In this document: positions 48,825 through 57,088 of the stretch, piece by piece
Numbering within the stretch: the first letter of the stretch is position 1
Layout of the letters: each line of letters begins with the position of its first letter
Assembly: GCA_015055805.1 (NCBI GenBank)
Contig: SVHN01000007.1
Location: 28,221 to 92,220, forward strand
Direction: 5' to 3'
Length of the DNA stretch: 64,000 nucleotides
From: Clostridiales bacterium
GTDB lineage: Bacteria; Bacillota; Clostridia; Christensenellales; Borkfalkiaceae
Position numbers and translations under genes: made by a program
Notes under the pieces: model-generated
Databases searched by the model: none
Told to the model about the DNA's origin: nothing
Seen by the model: the letters and a program-made list of their open reading frames with translations, nothing else

Positions 48825-51035
48825 TTACGCCTTTATCGTCTTTTTATCAATCAAATTAATTACTACGCAAACAATAGCCGCTACCACTAAATAGATAAAG
48901 CAGGTCCACCACCACGTTCCTATAAAGTATATTGCTGACGAAACGATGAAAGATACCGCTATCCAGAACAGTAACGTCCAGTTAAACTTCTTTTTATCAG
49001 ACATTTCACCTTTTGCCGCTGACACCGCCGCAAAACAAGGTATTGTTGTCATGTTAAACGCTATGAAAGAAAGTAATGCTGGGATAGTTATGCCTGTCGC
49101 TAAAAACAATCCGTCAATACCTGCAAAGCCTAAGCCTACTGCAAGCGAACCGAGTGTTGCAACTACGTTTTCTTTTGCGATCAGCCCCGTTATTGCCGCA
49201 AGCGCAAACACCCAACCGTAATCGGCTAGTTGACTTCCAAACCCAAGCGGAGTAAATATCGGCTGAATCAATCCGCTAAGCCCTGCCAAGATACTATTAC
49301 TCATCTGTTCTTCATCTAGGAAAGTCCAAGTAAAACTAAAATGACTTACAACCCAAACGATTATCGTTGACGCTAGTATTATCGTGAACGCTTTTTCTAT
49401 AAAATGCTTTGCTTTTTCCCATAATAACGCGATTAGATTTCTTATCTGTGGCGCGTGGTATGCTGGTAATTCCATTATAAACGGTGGGATTTCACCTTTT
49501 TGCGTAGTCTTACGCATTAAAATTACCGATACGAACGCCGTCAACATACCTAGTAGATACATACTGTACGTTATTACGTCAGCGTATCCAGCCGTTAAAC
49601 TTCCCTTGGTTATGATTGTGCCTGCAACTGCCGTAAGAATAGGCAATTTCGCGCCACAACTAAAGAAAGGTATTACCCTTATAGTTGCAAGTTTTTCTTT
49701 TTCGTCCGCCAAAGTCCTAGTATTTATCATTGCCGGTACTGAACAGCCAAAACCCATAATCATAGGCAGAAACGCTCTTCCAGATAATCCGAATTTTCTG
49801 AGTGCTCTATCAAGTATAAAGGCAATTCTTGCCATATATCCACTGTCTTCAAGTATAGAGAAAAACAAGAATAGTACGAGAATTTGTGGTAAAAAACCAA
49901 GCACGGCAAACACGCCGCCTAGTATTCCGTCGCAGATAAGTCCAGAAACCCAAGGCGCAGAATTTTCAAGTAAAGACGATATCCCACCCGATATAGTATC
50001 GGTGAGCAGTCCTACTAAATTCATTAGCGTTACGCCCGGTGAGTTTATTCCACCTTCACCGAATACGCCTTCAAACGCCGTGCCCTGCAAGGTAACGTAA
50101 CCTTCGGGAAATAGCGCGCCTAAAAACAATAAATTCTCTGAAAACGTCAAGTGAAATATTGCGAAAAGGATTAGCAAGAATATAGGAAAGCCCCAGATTT
50201 TATGCGTTAAAATCTTATCCGCTTTATCACTAGGCGTAACGATAAATTTGTCTTTGTTTTTTCTCTTTAACGTCGGTGAAAAATATTTGGTTATGTACTT
50301 ATATCTGCCGTCTGCAACGAGCGCTTCAAAATCTCCGCCAAACGTATCGTCAAGATTACTCTTCTTAAATGCGTCTACCATCTTGACCGCGTCTTTGTGC
50401 ATTAAAACTTCCAAATCGTCAAGTTCAGCAAGTTTAACTGCGTGGAACACGGGATTTTCTACACCCTGACCTGATAACGCTATCGTTAAGTCTTTTACTA
50501 GGTGCTTTAACGCCGTTTCTTCAAGCACGGTTTTTCCTTCCCTTTTAACCTTACTTGCCGCGTAAGCGATGCTCATAAGTTTATCTAAGCCTTCGCCTTT
50601 AAGCGCGGAAATTTTAACCACGGGAAGTCCCAACCTATTTTCTAGTTCTTTGGCGTCTATGTTGTCCCCCCTTTTCTCAACGGCGTCCATCATATTAAGC
50701 GCAAGAACTACGGGAACGTCTATCTCCATAATTTGTGTAGTCAAATATAGGTTACGCTCTAAATTAGTAGCGTCTATTATATTTATTACACAATCGGGTT
50801 TTTCGTCTAGTATATAATTTCTTGCAATAACTTCTTCTTGCGTATACGGTGACAACGAGTAAATACCCGGAAGGTCAACGAGCGCAATCGGTTCATCACA
50901 CTTCTTATAAACACCTTCTCTTTTATCGACCGTTACCCCCGGCCAGTTGCCTACGTGGGCGGTTGAACCGGTAAGACCGTTAAATAACGTCGTCTTTCCG
51001 CTGTTTGGATTTCCTGCAAGCGCAAATTTAAGCAT
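48825..51035 (-). CDS. feoB: Ferrous iron transporter FeoB
   Basis: 736-residue GTPase-linked Fe(II) permease. The G domain has GNPNSGKTTLFN (G1), DLPGIYSL (G3) and NMMD (G4), then a GDI-like helical region, then a membrane part of about ten segments with GCSVPAM and FFSCGAKLPILTAV, the Gate-motif cysteines of FeoB, and a repeat CFAAVSAAKGE near the end. It overlaps feoA by eight bases. Iron dependence is implied by family, and the divergent TetR gene with shared palindromes may control it. Confidence 0.96.
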   Translation of the reverse strand: MLKFALAGNPNSGKTTLFNGLTGSTAHVGNWPGVTVDKREGVYKKCDEPIALVDLPGIYSLSPYTQEEVIARNYILDEKPDCVINIIDATNLERNLYLTTQIMEIDVPVVLALNMMDAVEKRGDNIDAKELENRLGLPVVKISALKGEGLDKLMSIAYAASKVKREGKTVLEETALKHLVKDLTIALSGQGVENPVFHAVKLAELDDLEVLMHKDAVKMVDAFKKSNLDDTFGGDFEALVADGRYKYITKYFSPTLKRKNKDKFIVTPSDKADKILTHKIWGFPIFLLILFAIFHLTFSENLLFLGALFPEGYVTLQGTAFEGVFGEGGINSPGVTLMNLVGLLTDTISGGISSLLENSAPWVSGLICDGILGGVFAVLGFLPQILVLFLFFSILEDSGYMARIAFILDRALRKFGLSGRAFLPMIMGFGCSVPAMINTRTLADEKEKLATIRVIPFFSCGAKLPILTAVAGTIITKGSLTAGYADVITYSMYLLGMLTAFVSVILMRKTTQKGEIPPFIMELPAYHAPQIRNLIALLWEKAKHFIEKAFTIILASTIIVWVVSHFSFTWTFLDEEQMSNSILAGLSGLIQPIFTPLGFGSQLADYGWVFALAAITGLIAKENVVATLGSLAVGLGFAGIDGLFLATGITIPALLSFIAFNMTTIPCFAAVSAAKGEMSDKKKFNWTLLFWIAVSFIVSSAIYFIGTWWWTCFIYLVVAAIVCVVINLIDKKTIKA

Positions 51036-51264
51036 GCGTCACCTCCAAACTTATAAGCATTGCCTCAGTTGAACGAAGGGACAATTCGTAACTTCTTACC
51101 GAAACTTCCAGAGGATCACCTAGCGGTGCTCTTTTTCTTAAATATATTTCCGCACCGTTGGTTATTCCCATATCGTATAATCTGCGTTTAATCTTCCTTT
51201 CGCCGGTAACGGCAACCACCTTGCCACTCTCACCTATCGCGAACTTATCTAGTGTCTTTATCAT
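51028..51264 (-). CDS. feoA: FeoA SH3-like iron-transport accessory protein
   Basis: 78-residue SH3-like protein: ESGKVVAVTGERKIKRRLYDMGITNGAEIYLRKRAPLGDPLEVSV is the FeoA fold, with the RRLYDMG and DPLEV motifs. I start at the ATG at 51264 because GGAGG lies just before it. FeoA helps FeoB function at the membrane. First gene of feoA-feoB-Cys-rich protein. Confidence 0.93.
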   Translation of the reverse strand: MIKTLDKFAIGESGKVVAVTGERKIKRRLYDMGITNGAEIYLRKRAPLGDPLEVSVRSYELSLRSTEAMLISLEVTHA

Positions 51265-51278
51265 AGTGCCTCCAAATG

Positions 51279-51292
51279 TGAAACAAATTTCA
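51279..51292. promoter_or_regulatory. Palindromic operator 1 (TGAAA-N4-TTTCA)
   Basis: TGAAACAAATTTCA, a perfect five-base inverted repeat, between the predicted feoA transcription start and its ATG. Confidence 0.65.
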
Positions 51293-51305
51293 GATTTACG
51301 GTAAT

Positions 51306-51334
51306 ATATTATCATTTATATTCGGCGTTGTCAA
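51306..51334 (-). promoter_or_regulatory. feoA promoter
   Basis: Minus strand TTGACA (51329-51334), 17-base spacer, TAATAT (51306-51311). The -35 lies in TTGACAACGCCG, the exact mirror of the tetR -35 region. Confidence 0.65.
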
Positions 51335-51342
51335 CTAAAATG

Positions 51343-51356
51343 TGAAACTTTTTTCA
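51343..51356. promoter_or_regulatory. Palindromic operator 2 (TGAAA-N4-TTTCA)
   Basis: TGAAACTTTTTTCA, starting 64 bases from operator 1 and 31 from operator 3, close to whole helical turns. It lies between the two divergent -35 boxes. Confidence 0.65.
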
Positions 51357-51373
51357 AGTTTTTTGAAAAATTG

Positions 51374-51387
51374 TGAAATTTTTTTCA
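51374..51387. promoter_or_regulatory. Palindromic operator 3 (TGAAA-N4-TTTCA)
   Basis: TGAAATTTTTTTCA, 12 bases upstream of the tetR -35 box. Confidence 0.65.
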
Positions 51388-51399
51388 TATTATTTTCCC

Positions 51400-51428
51400 T
51401 TGACAACGCCGCGCGTTTATTATATAAT
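51400..51428 (+). promoter_or_regulatory. Consensus tetR promoter
   Basis: TTGACA (51400-51405), 17-base spacer, TATAAT (51423-51428), both perfect. The ATG is at 51438, only nine bases past the -10 box, so the leader would be two or three bases. Confidence 0.85.
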
Positions 51429-51437
51429 GTTTATAAT

Positions 51438-52040
51438 ATGAAAAACGAAGTGCGTCAACCGCGCCAAGAGCGGTCAATTGAAAAAAAGAATAAAATAATA
51501 CAGGCTGGATACGAACTTTTTTCGGAAGTTGGGTATTACGGCACGAACACGGCGGAAATCGCTAAACGCGCTGGTGTATCTACTGGAATAGTGTACGGTT
51601 ATTTTCAGGATAAGCGTGATATTTTGATTTGCGTTTTAGAGATTTATATCAACAAGGCTTTCGATCCTATCTTAAAAATGTTCGATAAACTCTCCGCCCC
51701 CGTTGACTATCACGCGCTTATTCCGCAAGTAATAGATCTAACCATAAAAACTCATAAAAAGCACGCTAAAATGCACGAAGTTCTTCACTCATTGGGCAGT
51801 ACTGACGAGGCTGTAAACGGTGCGTTTATCTCGTTAGAAGACGAACTTACCGTCAAAATTTCAGATAAACTTTCCGCGCTCGGCATTGAACTTGAAAACC
51901 CTATGGAAAAAATTCATCTTGCAATGGATATTATCCAAACGTTTTCTCACGAATACGTGTTTGACAAGCACGAATATATCGACTATTTCGTTATGAGAGA
52001 AATGGTGACCAACACCATAGTATCGCTATTACTTAGTTAA
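51438..52040 (+). CDS. TetR-family transcriptional regulator
   Basis: 200 residues. N-terminal TetR helix-turn-helix: IIQAGYELFSEVGYYGTNTAEIAKRAGVSTGIVYGYFQDKRDI, the standard signature with Y-F-x-x-K. The helical ligand domain follows without a family I can name. Start at the ATG at 51438 because the promoter is consensus and positioned just upstream; no ribosome site is visible. It is divergent from feoA across three palindromes, so self-regulation and control of feo are likely but unproven; classic Fur or DtxR motifs are absent. Confidence 0.9.
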   Translation: MKNEVRQPRQERSIEKKNKIIQAGYELFSEVGYYGTNTAEIAKRAGVSTGIVYGYFQDKRDILICVLEIYINKAFDPILKMFDKLSAPVDYHALIPQVIDLTIKTHKKHAKMHEVLHSLGSTDEAVNGAFISLEDELTVKISDKLSALGIELENPMEKIHLAMDIIQTFSHEYVFDKHEYIDYFVMREMVTNTIVSLLLS

Positions 52041-52046
52041 ACGACC

Positions 52047-52076
52047 AAAAAAGGTTCTGCAAGCAGAACCTTTTTT
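52047..52076. terminator. Bidirectional terminator between tetR and U32 gene
   Basis: GGTTCTGC-AA-GCAGAACC stem with A6 before and T6 after, between convergent stops. Confidence 0.9.
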
Positions 52077-52090
52077 CTTTTTCGTTGTTT

Positions 52091-53311
52091 TTATATTTTT
52101 ATTCTTAAAATATCACCTGCGTTTAGCGGTACGTCCGTAAAGAGTTTTAATCTTTGCTGAACTATTTTTGCGTCGATTACTTCTTCACCCTTTTCGTTTT
52201 CTAGTCTTGTAACTTCAATAATCTTATTAAAGCTATCAGACGGTGAAAGAACTTCTAATTTATCACCGACCTTAAATCGGTTACGCATTTCCACCAAGGC
52301 GTATTCTTTATTGTCATTACCATCAAGGACGTTTGCAATAAATTTATGCGTGCCTTTGCTTTGACTGTCGTCGTAATTTACCGTTCTATCATTATATCCA
52401 CTTATATAAGCCGTCGTAAATTCTCTATGCGCCGTCTTTTTTAGTTCCTCTTGATACAGCGTATTTTCTTTATAACTCTCGCCCAACTCATAATACGCGT
52501 CCAAGGCGCGCCTATACGCGTTTACTACCGTAGCAAGATAATACTCGGATTTCATTCTTCCTTCAATCTTAAACGAACACACGCCCGACTTATCAAGTTC
52601 TGCTATATAATCTAAAAGATTTAGGTCTTTACTGTTCATTATATAAGTGCCGCGTTCGTCTTCTTGCATTTCCATGTAGCCGCACTCTGAATCCTTTTCC
52701 CTTATCTCGTAATGCCAACGACACGCTTGAACGCATTCGCCCCTATTGCTACTTCTACCCGTTCTGTAATCAGATAGCAAACAACGTCCGCTATACGATA
52801 TGCACATTGCGCCGTGAATAAAGGTTTCAAGTTCCATATCGGGAACTTTTTCATTTATACCGCCTATTTCTTCAAGCGACAGTTCTCTTGCCAAAATAAC
52901 GCGCTTTACGCCGTGCTTTTGCCAAAATTCCACCGTCTTATAGTTCAACGTGTTGGCTTGCGTGGATAGATTTACGGGTAAATTCGGCGCGACCGTACGT
53001 GCCAAATAAACTAGTCCTGTATCAGATATTATTGCGCCGTCGACACCGACCTTTTCAAGGAACTTAAAGTATTCTTCTGCCGCGGTAATATCGTCGTTTC
53101 TGCCGAATATGTTTACCGTTATGTAAACCTTTTTGTTTAAGCCGTGCGCAAACTCAACCGCCTCTGCTATCTCGTCGTTAGTAAAGTTCCCTGCAAGGGC
53201 GCGAAGACTAAAATTTTTACCGCCTATATACACGGCGTCTGCGCCAAAGTACAGGGCGGTTTTAAGTTTATTCATATCACCTGCGGGTGATAAAAGTTCG
53301 ATTTTTCTCAT
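52091..53311 (-). CDS. Peptidase U32 family protein, TrhP-like tRNA hydroxylation factor
   Basis: 406 residues. LLSPAGDMNKLKTALYFGADAVYIGG start and a TIM-barrel region, then the U32 signature ETFIHGAMCISYSGRCLLSDY near 165-185 and the Cys set of RGECVQACRW near 195, typical of iron-sulfur U32 proteins (TrhP, RlhA). A C-terminal beta-barrel (VGDKLEVLSPSD) follows. In Bacillus the related genes hydroxylate U34 of tRNAs and sit next to trmR; here the same pairing exists with only one U32 gene. Overlaps trmR by four bases. Confidence 0.88.
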   Translation of the reverse strand: MRKIELLSPAGDMNKLKTALYFGADAVYIGGKNFSLRALAGNFTNDEIAEAVEFAHGLNKKVYITVNIFGRNDDITAAEEYFKFLEKVGVDGAIISDTGLVYLARTVAPNLPVNLSTQANTLNYKTVEFWQKHGVKRVILARELSLEEIGGINEKVPDMELETFIHGAMCISYSGRCLLSDYRTGRSSNRGECVQACRWHYEIREKDSECGYMEMQEDERGTYIMNSKDLNLLDYIAELDKSGVCSFKIEGRMKSEYYLATVVNAYRRALDAYYELGESYKENTLYQEELKKTAHREFTTAYISGYNDRTVNYDDSQSKGTHKFIANVLDGNDNKEYALVEMRNRFKVGDKLEVLSPSDSFNKIIEVTRLENEKGEEVIDAKIVQQRLKLFTDVPLNAGDILRIKI

Positions 53312-53892
53312 TGTAGTTTTTGCGTGATACTCACGCCGTCCTCTATATCAAAAATTTCCGTTTTTAATTGCGGATCGGTTGACACCGCATTTAAAAAGTT
53401 TTCCATACTGTGCTTTGTAGTTGCGAATCTATGCGGTGTTTTGACTTTATCCCCGACGTAACCGCGGAACAAGACGTTGTCGGCAAACAATATTCCGCCG
53501 CTCTTTAATACGGATAATAAGTGCGGAAGATATTCGTAATAATGCCCCTTTGGTCCGTCAAGGAATATAAGGTCGTATTCGCCCGTTAAAACGGGGATTA
53601 TTTCCGACGCGTCGCCAGCAAATATCTTCGCTCTATCTTCAACGCCAAAATCACAATAGTTTTTCTTTGCTAGTTTAATCTTTTCTTCGTCGATCTCTAT
53701 ACCCGTAAGATTTGCCCCTTTTTCGGTAAGTAACATTGCTATACTAGAAAGCCCTAAATTTACACCTATTTCTAAGATCTTTTTAGGCTTAAATTTCTTT
53801 ACGGTTTCTAACAACAACTCAAAAGATTTATCCCTAAGTATAGGTTCGCCTGCTTTTTTGGCGTCTTCTCTTAAACGTAAAACCCCTTCCAA
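53308..53892 (-). CDS. trmR: TrmR-like tRNA 5-hydroxyuridine O-methyltransferase (TTG start)
   Basis: 194-residue class I SAM methyltransferase: ILEIGVNLGLSSIAMLL SAM loop near 40, GIEIDEEKIKLAK near 63, IFLDGPKGHYYEYLP near 108 and ADNVLFRG near 136 with the metal-binding Asp-Asn. It is the COMT-like YrrM/TrmR family, which methylates ho5U34. The adjoining U32 gene makes the tRNA role likely. The start is TTG at 53892, one base after the RNase J stop; the ribosome site is weak, so the start is tentative. Confidence 0.82.
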   Translation of the reverse strand: MEGVLRLREDAKKAGEPILRDKSFELLLETVKKFKPKKILEIGVNLGLSSIAMLLTEKGANLTGIEIDEEKIKLAKKNYCDFGVEDRAKIFAGDASEIIPVLTGEYDLIFLDGPKGHYYEYLPHLLSVLKSGGILFADNVLFRGYVGDKVKTPHRFATTKHSMENFLNAVSTDPQLKTEIFDIEDGVSITQKLQ

Positions 53893-53893
53893 A

Positions 53894-55774
53894 TCACACC
53901 ACCATTACGACAGGAAGTATCATAGGATTTTTCTTGGTTACCCTGAAAATATAATTCTTTATACTTCTGCGAATTATGTTAGATAATTCGTTTTCGTCCC
54001 TTATTGCTCTTAAATCAACCTGTTTGATAGAATTAGTTACGTTTGCACGCATATCGTTTATCATTGCATCTGTAAGCACTAAGCCTTTCCCAACTATTTC
54101 CAAAGAAGTCAGTTGCGCGCTTAATTCGTCAAGCCCTACTACGACCACTACTAGCCCGTCTTCTGAAAGGTGTATTCTGTCGCGAAGAACGAAACTATCC
54201 GCCCCATCAATACCTACGCCGTCAACAAACTTTGACCCTGCCCTAAACTTTTCACCAAACTTCATTGTGTTTGAAGTAAATTCTACCGTATCGCCTATCT
54301 CGGCAATCGCAATGCTGCTTTCTTTTAAGCCTACACTTTCTGCAAGTTGCGCGTGCTTTTTTAAGTGCCTATATTCACCGTGAACGGGAATAAAGAACTT
54401 AGGCTTTACCAAAGAGTGTAAAATTTTAAGTTCGCCTTGGCAAGCGTGTCCCGACGCGTGTATAGGCTCTAACGATTCGTAAATTACTTCCGCGCCTAAA
54501 CGGTACAAATTATTTATTACACCGTAAATCATTTTTTCGTTACCTGGAATTACGGACGCGCTTATCACGACCGTGTCGTTTTTGCCGATAACAACTTTAT
54601 TAAACTCACCGCTAGCCATACGAGTTAGCGCACTCATAGGTTCGCCTTGCGTTCCCGTAGAGACGATAACGATTTCGTCGTCTTTAAAATTTTTGGTGCG
54701 CTCTACGTCAACTATTAAGTTTTCAGGGATTTTTAATTCGCCTATTTTCGATGCAGCCTCTGCTATATTTATCATACTTCTGCCCGAAAAAGCCACCTTT
54801 CTTTTATATTTTTCTGCTAGGTCTAATATCTGTTGAAGTCTATGGACGTTTGACGCAAAGGTTGCTATTATAAGGCGTTTTTTAACGTTTGCAGCAAAGA
54901 CGTGGTCGAGCGTATCTTTAACCACCGATTCACTCATTGTCATACCGTCTATCTCGATATTCGTCGAATCCGCCATAAGCAAAAGTACACCCTTTTTACC
55001 TATTTCACTTATCCTTGCCAAGTCCATAACTTCGCCGTTTACGGGTGTAAAATCTATCTTAAAGTCACCCGAGTGAAAAACTACTCCTACGGGCGTGGTT
55101 ATAGATAAGCCAACTGCGCCTGCTATCGAGTGGTTTACGTTGATAAACTCGATTGAAAAACAGCCGAGTTTTATCGTACTACTAGGCTTTACGCAGTTTA
55201 GGCTTACGTCATTAAGTTTATGCTCTTTTAGTTTACTCTCTATAAGTGTTAACGTTAGTTTCGTGCCGAAAATCGGAACGTTAATGTCCTTTAATATATA
55301 CGGTAGACTTCCTATGTGGTCCTCATGCCCGTGGGTTATGATTATTCCGCGTATTCGGTTCTTGTTCTCTTCTAAAAATGTTACGTCGGGTATAACCAAG
55401 TCAACGCCCGGCATATTATCACCTGGGAAAATCAGACCAGCATCAATAACGATTATGTCTTTGCCGTATTCTAACGCCGTCATATTTTTTCCGATTTCAC
55501 CCACGCCACCTAAAAACCTGACTTTAAGAATTTTTTTATCGTCCTTTGACTTTTGTATAGTGAGCCTTTCCTGCGGCTGAATTTTTATGGGTTTAACACT
55601 TGATACGGGCGCGGACTTGGTCTGTTTTTTTAGTTGGGTTGGTTTTTGCGGCTTTTCCGCCTTATTGGTTTTTACTGTCTTTTGTGGCTTTTCTGCCTTA
55701 ACCTTTTTGCCTTGCGCTTTTTTTGTATTATTTTTTTCGGCGATCCTTTCGCCTTTTATGTTTTTATTTTTCAA
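53894..55774 (-). CDS. rnj: Ribonuclease J with long basic N-terminal extension
   Basis: Metallo-beta-lactamase/beta-CASP RNase with 5'-3' exo- and endonuclease activity. Metal site THGHEDHIG near 148, HSGDFK near 235, beta-CASP motifs near 290-400, and C-terminal HVHGEYRH-like PVHGEYRHLKKH near 455. The first 70 residues, before KILKVRFLGGVGEIGKN, are Lys/Pro/Gln repeats with no fold and are not found in RNase J1 of Bacillus. 626 residues. An AGGAG site precedes the ATG. Confidence 0.92.
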   Translation of the reverse strand: MKNKNIKGERIAEKNNTKKAQGKKVKAEKPQKTVKTNKAEKPQKPTQLKKQTKSAPVSSVKPIKIQPQERLTIQKSKDDKKILKVRFLGGVGEIGKNMTALEYGKDIIVIDAGLIFPGDNMPGVDLVIPDVTFLEENKNRIRGIIITHGHEDHIGSLPYILKDINVPIFGTKLTLTLIESKLKEHKLNDVSLNCVKPSSTIKLGCFSIEFINVNHSIAGAVGLSITTPVGVVFHSGDFKIDFTPVNGEVMDLARISEIGKKGVLLLMADSTNIEIDGMTMSESVVKDTLDHVFAANVKKRLIIATFASNVHRLQQILDLAEKYKRKVAFSGRSMINIAEAASKIGELKIPENLIVDVERTKNFKDDEIVIVSTGTQGEPMSALTRMASGEFNKVVIGKNDTVVISASVIPGNEKMIYGVINNLYRLGAEVIYESLEPIHASGHACQGELKILHSLVKPKFFIPVHGEYRHLKKHAQLAESVGLKESSIAIAEIGDTVEFTSNTMKFGEKFRAGSKFVDGVGIDGADSFVLRDRIHLSEDGLVVVVVGLDELSAQLTSLEIVGKGLVLTDAMINDMRANVTNSIKQVDLRAIRDENELSNIIRRSIKNYIFRVTKKNPMILPVVMVV

Positions 55775-55898
55775 ATTTTTTCTCCTTAGCCACCACTTAG
55801 TGCCATTATCTTCTTAAATATTATACACTTTTTTCCATAAAATGCAAACAGTATTAAAAAACAGATTAAATATTTTGCGCTATTTAGGCTAAAAACAC

Positions 55899-55927
55899 TT
55901 GAAAAAAAAGTCGGATAAGTGTATAAT
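55899..55927 (+). promoter_or_regulatory. Promoter of serCA
   Basis: TTGAAA (55899-55904), 17-base spacer, TATAAT (55922-55927). A leader of about 80 bases with no recognised riboswitch leads to AAGGAG before serC. Confidence 0.85.
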
Positions 55928-56014
55928 CTATTTAAATTTGACTTTATGATGGATTATTATATGGTTTATTAAAATTGGTAAAAATTCAACTATATACATT
56001 AAGGAGAAACTAAA

Positions 56015-57088
56015 ATGCGTGTTTACAATTTTGCGGCAGGTCCTTCAACCCTTCCACTCCCTGTTCTTGAACAGGCTAAAAACGAACTTCTCGATTATCA
56101 AGGCACGGGCATGAGTATCGTGGAAATGAGCCACCGCGGCAAGCCGTTTATGGCTGTTAATGCTGAGGCTAACGCTCTTCTTCGCGAACTTATGAATATC
56201 CCTGATGATTATTCCGTTCTATTCGTTCAAGGTGGTGCCACTCAACAGTTTGCTGCCGTTCCACTTAACCTTTTAAAAAACGGAAAAGCTGACTATATCC
56301 TTACTGGTAACTTCGCTTCAAAGGCATACGAAGAAGGTACTAAGTACGGTGATATGGCAATCGCTGCATCTTCTAAGGAATCAAACTATACCTATATTCC
56401 CGATATGAAGGACGTTAAGTTCCGTGACGGTATTGACTACGTTCACACGACTTATAATAATACAATCTTCGGTACTAGATATACTGAACTTCCTAAGACT
56501 GATGCTACTCTCGTTACCGATATGAGTTCTTGCATATTGAGTGAAGAAGTCGACGTTAAAAAATTCGGGCTTATCTATGCTGGTGCACAGAAGAACATTG
56601 CCCCAGCAGGTCTAACCATCGTTATCGTAAGAAAAGACCTTTTGGGCAACGCTTCACCTATCTGCCCCATTATGCTTAACTACGCTATTCAGGATAAGAA
56701 CGACAGTCTTTATAACACTCCGCCTTGTTTCCCTATCTATATGTCGTTGTTGGTATTTAGATGGCTCAAAGCTCTTGGTGGCGTAAAAGTTATGCAAAAG
56801 ATAAACGAAGAAAAAGCGGCTTTGCTTTACGACTTTATCGACAACTCGTCGTTCTATACCAACAAGGTCAATAAGAAAGACCGCTCGATAATGAACGTTC
56901 CCTTTGTTTCACCTAGTGAAGAACTTGACGCTAAGTTCGTTGCAGAGGCAACTAAGGCTGGTCTTGTTTCCTTAAAAGGACACAGAGTTACAGGCGGTAT
57001 GAGGGCTTCAATTTATAACGCTATGCCCGTCGAAGGTGTTAAAGCACTTATCGACTTTATGAAAAAATTCGAAATGGAGAACAAATAA
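56015..57088 (+). CDS. serC: Phosphoserine aminotransferase
   Basis: PLP aminotransferase converting 3-phosphohydroxypyruvate to phosphoserine. VYNFAAGPSTLPLPVLEQAKNELLDYQGTGMSIVEMSHRGK start, QGGATQQFAAVP near 70, the PLP Lys in YAGAQKNIAPAGLT near 190, and HRVTGGMRASIYNAMP near the end. 357 residues. It overlaps serA by one base, forming a serine-biosynthesis operon; a phosphoserine phosphatase is not in the window. Confidence 0.96.
   Translation: MRVYNFAAGPSTLPLPVLEQAKNELLDYQGTGMSIVEMSHRGKPFMAVNAEANALLRELMNIPDDYSVLFVQGGATQQFAAVPLNLLKNGKADYILTGNFASKAYEEGTKYGDMAIAASSKESNYTYIPDMKDVKFRDGIDYVHTTYNNTIFGTRYTELPKTDATLVTDMSSCILSEEVDVKKFGLIYAGAQKNIAPAGLTIVIVRKDLLGNASPICPIMLNYAIQDKNDSLYNTPPCFPIYMSLLVFRWLKALGGVKVMQKINEEKAALLYDFIDNSSFYTNKVNKKDRSIMNVPFVSPSEELDAKFVAEATKAGLVSLKGHRVTGGMRASIYNAMPVEGVKALIDFMKKFEMENK

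Noticed and set aside
49384..50100. 238-codon plus-strand frame inside feoB
   Set aside because: Antisense to conserved FeoB membrane segments; composition is that of a reversed transporter gene.
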